Origin: Sphingobacterium sp. | GTDB lineage: Bacteria > Bacteroidota > Bacteroidia > Sphingobacteriales > Sphingobacteriaceae | NCBI GenBank assembly: GCA_031286695.1 | Contig: JAITTY010000006.1 | Coordinates: 248,001-312,000, forward strand | DNA length: 64,000 bases | Direction of reading: 5' to 3' | Part shown: positions 19,761-27,508 of the stretch, in pieces | How the letters are laid out: every line of letters begins with the position of its first letter | How positions within the stretch are numbered: the stretch's first letter is position 1 | Notes under the pieces: model-generated | What the model was told of the DNA's origin: nothing | Seen by the model: only the letters and a program-made list of their open reading frames with translations | Databases searched by the model: none | Program-made: the position numbers and the translations under genes

Positions 19761-20846
19761 TTACTCTGCATACAGATCAAGATTTGACATTACTTTTTCG
19801 GGAGTTTGGTACTTTGATTCGATTGTCTGGTTTTCTTGTACCATACGAAGTCCATTCAGCAGAATTTTTTCGTCTTTATTCAACCCCGAAGAAACAACAT
19901 AGATGTGTGGCAGCTCGGCAGCAACTTTTATTTCTCTTGCTTTTACTTTATTATCTTTTGTGATGACATATACATATTTCTTTTCCAGCTCCTCAAATGT
20001 GGCCTTCTGTGGTATCATAAGGGCATTGGTATAGGGCGATGTAATAACAATATTCCCTGTTTCTCCATAGCGAAGCAATCCTTTTGGGTTCGGAAATGTC
20101 GCTCTATAGGCAATATTCCCAGTTTCATTATTGAAGTCTGATTCAATTGTTTCAACAATACCGTCTTGATTGAATTCCTTCCCATTAGCCATATTTAATC
20201 GAACATGCATTGGACTGTTGTCTTTTTTGGCTTCCATCTGATTGAGGTATTCTGCCTCTGGTACATTGAAGTAAACCCACATTTTGCTATTATCGGAAAG
20301 TTCAGTAATCAATTCACCTTCATCAACAAGACTACCTTTACGGACATGCAGTTTACCGACGATACCTGAAAATGGTGCCACGATATCGGTAAATCTGAGG
20401 TGTGTATTCATGGATGCAAGTTCTGCTTTGGCTTTTTCATATTTTGCTTTCGCCATTTCAGTTTCCTGAGGAGCTACAATATCCTTTTCTGAAAGATTTT
20501 TGGTGTTTTGGTATTCGATCTCTGCATATTTGACCTCGGCTTTTGCCCGGTTAACATCAGATTCATAAAGGTTGGGCATTATTTTAAATAAAGGTTGTCC
20601 TTTTTGAACAAATTGCCCCTCATCGACAAATATAGATTGAATGTACCCTTTTTCTTGTGCACGTAATTCAATATGGTTGATTGAACGGATCTGCGCAACA
20701 TAGTCTTTGTTGACCAATGTATCTTTGACTAAGGGGGAAGTAACGTTAAAAACTGCAGCTTCTTTTTTGTCATTTTTCTCTGACTGGCAGCTCGTAGATA
20801 GAATAATAAGGCACAGGCTTATATACATGAAGCTTTTCATGACCAT
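19761..20846 (-). CDS. RND efflux membrane-fusion lipoprotein (AcrA-like)
   Basis: A periplasmic adaptor for the downstream permease. From the chosen start it has a lipoprotein signal ending STSC (cysteine about residue 20). A biotinyl-lipoyl half-motif follows (RAQEKGYIQSIFVDEGQFVQKGQPLF), then a helical hairpin, a second lipoyl half (APFSGIVGKLHVRKGSLVDEG) and the beta-barrel and membrane-proximal domains. The frame extends upstream to 20906, but that would put an unlikely hydrophilic extension before the signal and run into the palindrome at 20897-20921, so I place the start at 20846 (20840 is also possible). It is the first gene of the efflux operon, or the second if the small gene at 20955 is cotranscribed. 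Confidence 0.92.
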   Translation of the reverse strand: MVMKSFMYISLCLIILSTSCQSEKNDKKEAAVFNVTSPLVKDTLVNKDYVAQIRSINHIELRAQEKGYIQSIFVDEGQFVQKGQPLFKIMPNLYESDVNRAKAEVKYAEIEYQNTKNLSEKDIVAPQETEMAKAKYEKAKAELASMNTHLRFTDIVAPFSGIVGKLHVRKGSLVDEGELITELSDNSKMWVYFNVPEAEYLNQMEAKKDNSPMHVRLNMANGKEFNQDGIVETIESDFNNETGNIAYRATFPNPKGLLRYGETGNIVITSPYTNALMIPQKATFEELEKKYVYVITKDNKVKAREIKVAAELPHIYVVSSGLNKDEKILLNGLRMVQENQTIESKYQTPEKVMSNLDLYAE

Positions 20847-20896
20847 GATAATCGTTTTTTTTATAATTTTTTCGAAAAATTGAACAATAGTGTGAC

Positions 20897-20921
20897 TAGC
20901 TTTCAAAAGCTTTGAAAGCTA
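20897..20921. promoter_or_regulatory. Perfect 11-bp inverted repeat before the RND operon
   Basis: Arms TAGCTTTCAAA (20897-20907) and TTTGAAAGCTA (20911-20921) flank a 3-base centre. It lies between the stop of the small minus-strand gene and the fusion-protein start. No T run follows on the minus strand, so it is a better operator or mRNA hairpin than a terminator. The 25-bp size fits a dimeric repressor site; no regulator gene is adjacent. Confidence 0.45.
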
Positions 20922-20954
20922 TTTTTGATGTTTTTTTAAAAAATTAGTTAAAAA

Positions 20955-21380
20955 TCACAGCCTGAAGACACTGTAATGGATATAGAGTGCGTTTTTTCGT
21001 GAAGTAAGTTGGTTGGAATTCGCAAGCGAAATAGCTGTGCGCGTATTGTGAAATTCGGGATGGATGTAGGAAATTAGATTTCCAAAATCATTTCCGCTTA
21101 GTGCGAATAAATTCGGGCTATTGGAATCGCTTCCTGCGTCATCATTTTCATTATCATTTTCTGAAAAATAAGCCCTTAGTTTTTCATGTGGATGACGTTT
21201 ACCTTTACGAATGACCTCGATTTCATCATACCCACTTTTTACCTGTCTATCGAAGTGCTTAACCGCATGAAGACTATAGGACGGATTATAATTATTTGGT
21301 GTTGAAGCGCAGTACCAGCCAAAACTGACAAGTATTGCGCACAATACGCCGAACAAATATTGATGGAATTTTCCTTGCAT
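20955..21380 (-). CDS. Hypothetical small exported protein upstream of the RND pump
   Basis: I do not recognise this 141-residue protein. It has an N-terminal hydrophobic segment (about residues 9-24) that ends near a cysteine and could be a signal peptide or single anchor. A polar domain follows with an acidic Asn/Asp run (SENDNENDDAGSDSN) and a His/Tyr-containing C-terminus. It reads in the same direction as the RND genes, with about 110 bases and a palindrome between. A Bacteroidota-type promoter (21389-21419) sits almost on its start codon, so it probably leads the efflux transcript. A role with the pump is a guess from position. Confidence 0.6.
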   Translation of the reverse strand: MQGKFHQYLFGVLCAILVSFGWYCASTPNNYNPSYSLHAVKHFDRQVKSGYDEIEVIRKGKRHPHEKLRAYFSENDNENDDAGSDSNSPNLFALSGNDFGNLISYIHPEFHNTRTAISLANSNQLTSRKNALYIHYSVFRL

Positions 21381-21388
21381 CCTTGAAG

Positions 21389-21419
21389 CAAATGTAATTA
21401 AACTTTAAAAATGATACAA
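21389..21419 (-). promoter_or_regulatory. Bacteroidota-type promoter for the 20955-21380 gene
   Basis: Read on the minus strand: TTG (-33) at 21419-21417, a 20-base spacer, then TACATTTG (-7, consensus TAnnTTTG) at 21396-21389. The expected start of transcription falls within about 10 bases of the start codon at 21380, so the mRNA would be leaderless or nearly so. Confidence 0.5.
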
Positions 21420-21511
21420 GCAATTTAGGTGTGGAATTTTTAAAATTTATCTAATATTGTTACAATTATTGAAAAATGGCTGTCTATGTGATTTAAATGT
21501 TTATGTGATAT

Positions 21512-21543
21512 AAAAAAGCTGGAATTCAGTTCTAAACAGCTTT
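21512..21543 (-). terminator. Terminator of the YdeI-like gene
   Basis: Arms AAAGCTG (21515-21521) and CAGCTTT (21537-21543) with an inner GAA/TTC pairing. On the minus strand the stem is followed by a run of T (TTTTTTATA). It is 65 bases past the stop of the gene at 21608. Confidence 0.6.
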
Positions 21544-21607
21544 GCTTACTAAGTTTGCTTTTTGATCGACCTTTACCCATTTTTCAGAATTTATTAACCG
21601 TCTGTTT

Positions 21608-21832
21608 TTAAACAGTTTTAAGTGTTTTCTGATTATTTCTTAGCATCTGCATTGCCTTTTCTGCTCTTGTCTTTCTGGTTTGTTCCTGTTTGGCTGAGCC
21701 TACCCAATCACAGTACCCCTGTTTATATGATTTAGAAAGTGTTTCAAAAAAAGTATTGGCTTGTTCGTCTCTATCCAAAAGTTGCTGAAGTTCTGTTGGC
21801 ACTCCTTCAATATGTTCACCTTTTTTTAGCAT
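21608..21832 (-). CDS. YdeI/OmpD-associated-type small protein (C-terminal domain only)
   Basis: The 74-residue protein matches the C-terminal module of the YdeI/OmpD-associated (bacteriocin-protection) family: VPTELQQLLDRDEQANTFF, then a SYKQGYCDWVGSAKQEQTR segment and the closing RAEKAMQMLRNN helix. Full-length family members are about twice this size with an extra N-terminal domain; stand-alone short forms exist, so this need not be a truncation. The biochemical role is unknown. It diverges from the alcohol dehydrogenase gene. Confidence 0.7.
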   Translation of the reverse strand: MLKKGEHIEGVPTELQQLLDRDEQANTFFETLSKSYKQGYCDWVGSAKQEQTRKTRAEKAMQMLRNNQKTLKTV

Positions 21833-21998
21833 GGTCTTTTACTTTAATGTTTTCTGCATAAAAATACATAAATATCTTTTGCCTGGAACCTTTGTGACTA
21901 TTAATTGGGTTGGAAAGTTGAACCTGGTTGGAAGCTTGGTCGTTCAAACATATATCTGTCTTGTTTGTATTTCTATTAGTCAACTAATTTTTTTTATT

Positions 21999-23024
21999 AT
22001 GAAAGCAGTACGATTTTTCGGACATAAGGACGTCCGTGTTGTCAATGATCTAGAGAAGCCTATTCCTAAAGGCGATGAAGTATTACTAAAAATTGGCGGG
22101 GCTGGTGTTTGCCATTCCGATCTTCACATTATAGATGAGGGGACTGTTGTTGGTACGGTATTTACGCTAGGACATGAAAATGCAGGTTGGATAGAAGAAG
22201 TGGGCTCTGATGTAAAAGGGTATAAGAAAGGAGATGCAGTGTTAGTTTATGGTCCTTGGGGATGCGGTCATTGTAAACCTTGTCAGCAATCGAAGGAAAA
22301 TTATTGTGATCATCAGTCTGAGATGGCTTATGGAGGAGGGCTGGGCCTAGATGGGGGCATGGCTGAATATATGTTGGTCCCATCCTCGCGTTTATTGGTG
22401 CCGATTTACGATCTTGATCCAGTTGTTGCCGCTCCATTGACCGACGCAGCACTGACACCTTATTCCGCTATTAAAAGGTCGATCGGTAAATTAACTGCAG
22501 ATGAGTATGTTGTTGTGATTGGTGTGGGCGGATTGGGGCACGTCGCTCTTCAAATATTAAATGAGGTAAGTGCGAGTACAATTATCGCATGTGATGTCAC
22601 TGATGCTAAATTAGCTTTCGCGAAGGAACTGGGGGCTGCTCACGTGATCAACTCTAAGGATGACAACGCAGCCGCTCAGATAAACACAATAACCGGTATA
22701 AAAAAGGCAAAAGTTGTTCTTGATTTTGTGGGAGCAACATCAACCATTGAACTGGGAACAAAGGTGGTGGGTTTGGATGGTGATTTAACAATAGTCGGAT
22801 TAGGTGGGGGCCATTACCAATATAATATGGCTGGACTTCCATTCGGTGTGAGTATGACAAACCCGTATTGGGGGTCTCGTGTGGAGCTTATGGAAGTCGT
22901 TGGATTGGCTAGACAGAAGAAAATTCACATCGAAATCGAACAATTTAAACTTGATCAGGCTAATGAGGTTTATGATCGAATGCGAAATGGCAAGATCAAA
23001 GGAAGGGCTGTCCTCATTCCCTGA
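21999..23024 (+). CDS. Zinc-dependent NAD(P) alcohol dehydrogenase (MDR family)
   Basis: A 342-residue medium-chain dehydrogenase. The catalytic zinc site is visible as GVCHSDLH and GHE; the structural zinc loop is GCGHCKPCQQSKENYC, giving four cysteines; the Rossmann motif is GVGGLGHVAL. The pattern fits class I-like alcohol dehydrogenases that oxidise primary or aromatic alcohols. The frame is open further upstream (to 21831), but the first 56 codons do not resemble the family, and MKAVRFFG is the canonical N-terminus. It appears monocistronic. Confidence 0.9.
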   Translation: MKAVRFFGHKDVRVVNDLEKPIPKGDEVLLKIGGAGVCHSDLHIIDEGTVVGTVFTLGHENAGWIEEVGSDVKGYKKGDAVLVYGPWGCGHCKPCQQSKENYCDHQSEMAYGGGLGLDGGMAEYMLVPSSRLLVPIYDLDPVVAAPLTDAALTPYSAIKRSIGKLTADEYVVVIGVGGLGHVALQILNEVSASTIIACDVTDAKLAFAKELGAAHVINSKDDNAAAQINTITGIKKAKVVLDFVGATSTIELGTKVVGLDGDLTIVGLGGGHYQYNMAGLPFGVSMTNPYWGSRVELMEVVGLARQKKIHIEIEQFKLDQANEVYDRMRNGKIKGRAVLIP

Positions 23025-23053
23025 AAAAAAAGTCTACTTTTTTGGTAGTTTAT

Positions 23054-23084
23054 TTTGTTTTTTATTTTTTGATGCCTATATTTG
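23054..23084 (+). promoter_or_regulatory. Bacteroidota-type promoter
   Basis: TTTG (-33) at 23054-23057, a 19-base spacer, TATATTTG (-7) at 23077-23084. Both boxes match the consensus and the spacing is ideal. Transcription should begin near 23090, only about 30 bases before a terminator-like hairpin. Confidence 0.55.
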
Positions 23085-23089
23085 TAGTA

Positions 23090-23155
23090 TCATAATTTAG
23101 GTTTATAATTGGTTATTTAAGGTTTTCATTCTCCCCGTTTGAAAACCTTTTTTAT
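23090..23155 (+). ncRNA. Candidate small RNA or attenuated leader
   Basis: The stretch between the good promoter at 23054-23084 and the hairpin terminator at 23119-23153 would make a transcript of about 60-65 nt with no reading frame. The terminal hairpin exposes a pyrimidine loop containing CUCCCC, the kind of loop that pairs with purine-rich leaders in some regulatory RNAs. It could equally be an attenuator in the leader of the universal stress gene at 23338. Inference from layout only. Confidence 0.3.
23119..23153 (+). terminator. Rho-independent terminator with C-rich loop
   Basis: A 10-bp perfect stem (AAGGTTTTCA at 23119-23128, TGAAAACCTT at 23140-23149), an 11-base loop with four consecutive C, then TTTTA. 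It could end the alcohol dehydrogenase transcript, a small RNA, or act as an attenuator. Confidence 0.65.
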
Positions 23156-23337
23156 TTTATGATTGTTGAAAAACTGCATCTACAATGGGTTTTCAGCCTA
23201 TGGAGCTGTTTTCAATCTACTTGCCGTCAACTTAGCGAAATTATACTTTAATCCTGCTAAAATTGTCATTTAAAAAACTTCTGATTCTTATCGTTGTTTT
23301 TAAAGAAACAATCTCGCTGATTTATCTGCAAACATTT

Positions 23338-24183
23338 ATGAACAAGACAATTCTCGTACTAACCGATTTTTCTGAAAATTCATGGACTGCTATTACCTAT
23401 GCCTCATATTTGGCAAAGGAATTTAATTGGAGAGTCCAGCTTCTGCATACCTATTCAAGTACAATTAAAGACAATATCAACATCCAGTTTGACAATCCAG
23501 CGTTTATTTCCCAGAAGGAGTGGGCCGAAAGTCTGCTTGAGGAATGGCGTACACGTTTAGACAATGCATTTCCAAACCTCGGCTGTGAAATGCTATGTTT
23601 ATCTGGAGACCTAATAAAAACCGTATTGGATTTATTGCCTCAACAGGAATATACCTTTATCGTGATGGGGGCCAAAGGCAAAGGGATGATAAAAAAAGCG
23701 TTTTTAGGAAGTAATACCTTCGCATTGATAAAGAAGAGTCCAATTGGTGTATTGGCAATACCCATTACTTGCACAAAGTTTCAGTTATTAAATGTAGGCC
23801 TGTTGAGCAATTTTAAGGAATCTGAATATGATTTATTGGGTAGTTTTACAAGTCTATTATCGACTAATTTTAAGCTGAGTCTATTGCATGTCACCCAAAA
23901 ATATATTTCACCAAAGCAGGAGGACGTTGAGGAATGGAAACAAAAACTGTCAAGTAAATTTCCGTTTGATCAGATCGATTATTTAGAAAAAAATGCGGTC
24001 AATAGGTTAGATTATAACATGCCTATACCACGTTGTATAGAATATATGGTTGAACAAGGGGGCATTGATCTTTTGCTGGTCTCTTATAGCCCTAAAAGTT
24101 TTTTTAAAAGTCTTTTTTCACGGAACCTTACAAAAGCAATTTATCGAAATCTAGCGGTCCCCACTTTTTTTAAAAGTTCCTGA
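23338..24183 (+). CDS. Universal stress protein with two UspA domains
   Basis: The 281-residue cytosolic protein is a tandem UspA. Domain 1 starts KTILVLTDFSENS and keeps the nucleotide-binding motif GAKGKGMIKKAFLGS near residue 130. Domain 2 (about 145-281) is more divergent and has no clear G-x2-G-x9-G(S/T) motif. I start at 23338 because the family begins with the KTILV strand; a TTG start 75 bases upstream is possible but adds unrelated hydrophobic sequence. It could form a stress locus with the DUF1275 and AraC genes that follow, although 98 bases separate it from the first. Confidence 0.85.
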   Translation: MNKTILVLTDFSENSWTAITYASYLAKEFNWRVQLLHTYSSTIKDNINIQFDNPAFISQKEWAESLLEEWRTRLDNAFPNLGCEMLCLSGDLIKTVLDLLPQQEYTFIVMGAKGKGMIKKAFLGSNTFALIKKSPIGVLAIPITCTKFQLLNVGLLSNFKESEYDLLGSFTSLLSTNFKLSLLHVTQKYISPKQEDVEEWKQKLSSKFPFDQIDYLEKNAVNRLDYNMPIPRCIEYMVEQGGIDLLLVSYSPKSFFKSLFSRNLTKAIYRNLAVPTFFKSS

Positions 24184-24281
24184 CCAGCATTGACTATCTT
24201 TTTTAGGTTAGTAGCTAGCCCTGTTGGACGATTTTTCATATTTTTATAAATATTTTCTCTAATTTATAAAGATCGATTCAA

Positions 24282-25016
24282 ATGTTTAGGCACCAAGGGA
24301 GAGGAAGGAATTATGCGCACAACTTAAAGTTAGCTTCTATTTTATCCTGTGTTGCGGGGCTGGTTAATATCGCAGGCGTTCTTGCCGTTAATACCTTAAC
24401 GACGAATGTTACAGGCCATTTTGCTTTTTTTTCAGAGCAATTGATTTTATTAAATTATAAAATGGCGTTGATTTATCTCTTGTATATTGCTTTTTTTTTA
24501 ATGGGAGCATCCCTTTCAGGTTTTATCGTCGAATTGGCTTCAAAAAAGAAATCGCATAACGCCTATGTTGTTCCAATTTGTATAGAGTCCATGATCTTAA
24601 TTATCGTGGGACTGCTGCCTACTTTTGTCGAAATAGGGCGGTCATTTTCAACATTAATTTCATTCGCCCTTCTTTTTGCTATGGGACTTCAAAATGCCTT
24701 AGTCACGAAGGTTTCCCAATCAGTTGTTAGAACAACACATTTGACGGGATTGTTTACTGACCTTGGTATAGAGTTTTCACAGTTATTTTTTTATCGGGAA
24801 ATTGCTGAGAAAATGAAATTGCACAAAAGTATTTTTCTTAAGTTAATGATTATTAGTGGTTTTTTTATCGGTGGAATTATTGGCGGCTTTGTATTTCAAT
24901 ATTTTGAATTGAAAACATTGCTATTACCGGCGATCATGCTGCTGTTCGCTTTATGGTATGATAGTATTCTACTCAGGTTTTATCATCTGAAACGAAGTTT
25001 GAGACACGATGAATAA
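24282..25016 (+). CDS. DUF1275 (YoaK-family) integral membrane protein
   Basis: The 244-residue protein has about six predicted transmembrane helices and the DUF1275 hallmarks: an early G-x-VN...TTNVTGH segment in helix 1-2, then MGLQNALVTKVSQSVVRTTHLTGLFTDLGIE (given here only as landmarks), where the GLQNA and THLTG motifs are conserved. The function of the family is unknown, but it is widespread in bacterial inner membranes. The AraC regulator gene starts 24 bases downstream, so the two are probably cotranscribed. Confidence 0.85.
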   Translation: MFRHQGRGRNYAHNLKLASILSCVAGLVNIAGVLAVNTLTTNVTGHFAFFSEQLILLNYKMALIYLLYIAFFLMGASLSGFIVELASKKKSHNAYVVPICIESMILIIVGLLPTFVEIGRSFSTLISFALLFAMGLQNALVTKVSQSVVRTTHLTGLFTDLGIEFSQLFFYREIAEKMKLHKSIFLKLMIISGFFIGGIIGGFVFQYFELKTLLLPAIMLLFALWYDSILLRFYHLKRSLRHDE

Positions 25017-25039
25017 AATTTATATCTTCAATTAATAAT

Positions 25040-25879
25040 ATGGACTCTTCCTTTATCCTACTTGAAAAACTAGTATTATTTGTCGAGAAGTTCGAGATCA
25101 GTGAGCCGTTGTATTGTATTCTTTTGTTTGAAGAGGAAGCTCATTTTTCGGTAGATCTAATTCCCTACCATGCTAATCCGAAAGATATTTTGTTTTTGTC
25201 CCCTTATCAATTGTTTATGTTGGAGATGACTTCACCTCGTACCATCAACATACTAAAATTCCATGGAGATTTTTATTGTATAGAATATCATAAAAACGAA
25301 GTGGCCTGCAATGGTATTTTATTCAACAATATATATCAGGTACCCAATGTAGCGCTTACAGCAGAACTCTATGAGGAGATAATGGTTATTATGGAGAAAA
25401 TAGATCGGCTAAAAATGTCTCCGGCATCCTATGATCAGTCACTCTTAAAAACCTACCTTCAGCTTATTTTAGCCTTGGCAAGCAAGCAAAAGATGGTTGT
25501 AAATGATCTGCAACAGTCTAGGTCGGCTTATAGGGATGTTATTGATGACTTTGAGCAGCTTCTGGAAAAAAATTATATAGCACATAAAGAGGTTACATTT
25601 TATGCTGAAAACTACAGCTTAAGTCCAGCGGTATTTGCTAAAAAGGTAAGATTGAAATGGGGTAAATCGCCGTCAAAACTGATTCAGGAACGTCTTGTTC
25701 TGGAAAGCAAAAGACTGCTCCATCTGAGCTCCAGAAGTATTAAAGAAATAGCTGCTGCGTTGCAGTATAAAGATGAATTTTACTTCAGCCGGTTTTTCAA
25801 GAAGATGGTCGGTGTATCTCCTAAGGAATTTCGAAAACAAGTCGGTTTATCTATTGTAGCCAAAAAGTCTATGTTATAG
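25040..25879 (+). CDS. AraC-family transcriptional regulator
   Basis: A 279-residue protein with a C-terminal double helix-turn-helix of the AraC/XylS type (about residues 175-275). It includes SLSPAVFAKKVRLKWGKSP for the first HTH and SIKEIAAALQYKDEFYFSRFFKKMVGVSP for the second, with the usual F-SRFFK-xGxSPxEFR end. The N-terminal 150 residues form a divergent cupin-like sensor. It lies directly before the YkgB/RclC-like gene, a pairing reminiscent of rclR and rclC in E. coli, but no reactive-chlorine cysteines can be assigned here. Confidence 0.88.
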   Translation: MDSSFILLEKLVLFVEKFEISEPLYCILLFEEEAHFSVDLIPYHANPKDILFLSPYQLFMLEMTSPRTINILKFHGDFYCIEYHKNEVACNGILFNNIYQVPNVALTAELYEEIMVIMEKIDRLKMSPASYDQSLLKTYLQLILALASKQKMVVNDLQQSRSAYRDVIDDFEQLLEKNYIAHKEVTFYAENYSLSPAVFAKKVRLKWGKSPSKLIQERLVLESKRLLHLSSRSIKEIAAALQYKDEFYFSRFFKKMVGVSPKEFRKQVGLSIVAKKSML

Positions 25880-25894
25880 AGGTATTTGTCCATG

Positions 25895-25923
25895 TTGCCC
25901 GTTTATCTCATTGGTTAGTTTTG
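25895..25923 (+). promoter_or_regulatory. Promoter candidate for the YkgB/RclC-like gene
   Basis: TTG at 25895-25897, an 18-base spacer, TAGTTTTG (TAnnTTTG) at 25916-25923. The ATG at 25950 lies 26 bases beyond the -7 box, so the leader would be about 20 nt. Separate transcription from the AraC gene is implied. Confidence 0.45.
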
Positions 25924-25949
25924 TTTTGTATTAAACAAAGCGATATATT

Positions 25950-26564
25950 ATGGAAAAAATAATAAGCACATTAGCCCAGTCACAGTATACCTTGACTAAC
26001 TTTATGAGAATTTCAATCTTTATTGTGATGGCATGGATTGGAGGATTGAAGGCGTTTCAATATGAAGCCGATGGCATCGTTCCTTTTGTGATCAATAGTC
26101 CAGTAATGAATTTCTTTTATCACAATGCCGGAAAGCAAGCCTTGGATAATAATGGAAAGCTAGTGCCAGAATATCAGATCTTCAAAAATCCAGAAGGCAA
26201 GGTTGTTCTTAAAAATATTGCCTGGCACCAAAAAAACGGAACATATTTCTTTTCGTATCTGCTGGGCCTTGTGATTATTGTGATCGGTTTGATGACATTG
26301 CTTGGTATCTGGTTTCCTAAAATCGGGATTTTAGGAGCTTTATTGACGGTAATCATGTCATTCGTCACGCTTTCTTTTCTAATTACAACACCAGAAGCAT
26401 TTGTGCCCAAATTGGATGGTGATTTCCCTTCGCCAAATTACGGTTTTCCTTATTTATCCGCCGCCGGTAGGTTGGTGGTGAAAGATATCATTATGTTGGC
26501 GGCAGCATTGATGATCGCCGCAGAGAGTGCTGGTCGTTTAGCAATAAAATCGAAAATAAAATAA
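25950..26564 (+). CDS. YkgB/RclC-like membrane protein (DUF417)
   Basis: The 204-residue membrane protein has about four hydrophobic helices (residues 18-38, 95-118, 124-148, 170-190) and the DUF417 pattern WIGGLKAFQYEADGI...PFVINSP near the N-terminus and FLITTPEAF in the third helix. The E. coli relative RclC belongs to the RclR-controlled reactive-chlorine stress regulon; other members are uncharacterised. The preceding gene is an AraC-type regulator, which supports an inducible stress role by analogy only. The extracytoplasmic loop between helices 1 and 2 is long. Confidence 0.8.
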   Translation: MEKIISTLAQSQYTLTNFMRISIFIVMAWIGGLKAFQYEADGIVPFVINSPVMNFFYHNAGKQALDNNGKLVPEYQIFKNPEGKVVLKNIAWHQKNGTYFFSYLLGLVIIVIGLMTLLGIWFPKIGILGALLTVIMSFVTLSFLITTPEAFVPKLDGDFPSPNYGFPYLSAAGRLVVKDIIMLAAALMIAAESAGRLAIKSKIK

Positions 26565-26731
26565 GATATAAATTTAATGTTTATTTCACACAGCTTATTC
26601 GGAGGTTTGTTCAGAAAAAAACACTATTTACCAAATGAAAAGGGAATATATATTCGGAACTCTATTAGGTACTGTATAAGTTTAATCTAAAATAGTGTAG
26701 ATTATCAAAATGATGGAAGATATTTTGGCAG

Positions 26732-26739
26732 TATCTTTG
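26732..26739 (+). promoter_or_regulatory. -7 box candidate for the small lipoprotein gene
   Basis: TATCTTTG matches TAnnTTTG exactly and lies 42 bases before the ATG at 26782. No TTG is seen at the -33 distance, so the call is weak. Confidence 0.3.
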
Positions 26740-26781
26740 TGTCTCGTCATTACACATACAATATGTTAGAAAATAGACGAT

Positions 26782-27186
26782 ATGAAAATAATACTGACGG
26801 CCCTTCCATTTACACTGTTTAGCTTCATCCTCTTAGTTGGATGTAATAATAATCAACAGATTCGGATGGTTGATAAAGAAGGAAATATACATTTATTAAC
26901 CAGAGAAGGTGATCGAAAAAGTGAATTAGGGCTGCAAAAAATCATAGCACATGGTAACGACACCGTAATAACTATCGATGCCGTGGGGCATCAAATGATT
27001 TGGACTGCTTCGGATGTGAGCAATATCGATACGACTAAGATTCAGTATTATCTTAAAAAGAGAAATGGCAGCAGCGTTAATATTTATACCCCATTGGATA
27101 TCAATCAAAATTATATAGAAGGAGAGGACCAAAACGTATTGTCAGATCCCTACGACCAAAAGAACAAGAAAGAGTCTTTGTTGTAA
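26782..27186 (+). CDS. Hypothetical small lipoprotein
   Basis: I do not recognise the 134-residue product. It has a lipoprotein signal peptide with lipobox LVGC (cysteine about residue 21), then NNNQQ and a polar domain with VDKEGNIHLL, which suggests a small beta-rich periplasmic or surface lipoprotein. There are no paired cysteines after the lipidated one. It is alone on its transcript: a -7 box stands upstream and a strong bidirectional terminator begins 31 bases after the stop. Confidence 0.65.
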   Translation: MKIILTALPFTLFSFILLVGCNNNQQIRMVDKEGNIHLLTREGDRKSELGLQKIIAHGNDTVITIDAVGHQMIWTASDVSNIDTTKIQYYLKKRNGSSVNIYTPLDINQNYIEGEDQNVLSDPYDQKNKKESLL

Positions 27187-27216
27187 ATCGAAGATACTGA
27201 ATGAACTTCTTCAGGA

Positions 27217-27266
27217 CCTAAAAAGAAATCCTAGCAAGTGCTTACTTGCTAGGATTTCTTTTTAGG
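27217..27266. terminator. Bidirectional terminator overlapping the end of the small minus-strand gene
   Basis: A perfect 23-bp inverted repeat (arms 27217-27239 and 27244-27266) with a 4-base loop. It ends the lipoprotein transcript on the plus strand. On the minus strand it contains the last five residues' codons and the stop (27249-27251) of the DUF6496-like gene, so coding and terminator sequence overlap. Confidence 0.8.
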
Positions 27267-27425
27267 GACTTTAGCACCTTCTTTTCTAGCCTCGGATAAA
27301 CCAATGGCTATAGCCTGTTTTTTTGAAGTGACCTTTTTTCCGCTACCGGATTTTAACTTCCCCTCTTTCATTTCATGCATCGTTTTTTCGACTTTCTCTG
27401 ATGCTTTTTCTGAATATTTTGCCAT
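27249..27425 (-). CDS. Small basic DUF6496-like protein
   Basis: A 58-residue, Lys-rich protein. It starts MAKYSEKASEKVEKTMHEM, continues with a GKLKSGSGKKVTSKKQAIAIG segment (shown only as a landmark) and ends EARKEGAKVPKKKS. This pattern (E-K-V-x-KTMHEMK, QAIAIGLSEAR, basic tail) is that of a small family common in Bacteroidota and Proteobacteria, annotated as DUF6496 or as plasmid-stabilisation-like. The high charge suggests nucleic-acid binding, but no function is proven. Start ATG is at 27425. Its 3' end lies inside the shared terminator. Confidence 0.75.
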   Translation of the reverse strand: MAKYSEKASEKVEKTMHEMKEGKLKSGSGKKVTSKKQAIAIGLSEARKEGAKVPKKKS

Positions 27426-27508
27426 AATAATCTGGGGTTTTAATACGCTTTCATTGGATTCTTAATGAAAAAAGAACAGCTATAAATGCGGAATCGTTTG
27501 AAAATTAT

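Noticed and set aside
23025..23043. A-run/T-run stem right after the alcohol dehydrogenase stop
   Set aside because: The stem is almost all A-T pairs; too weak to call when a stronger hairpin lies 95 bases further on.
25040..26564. Full RclABC reactive-chlorine operon
   Set aside because: Only the AraC regulator and the RclC-like gene are present; no RclA or RclB homologue is in the window.
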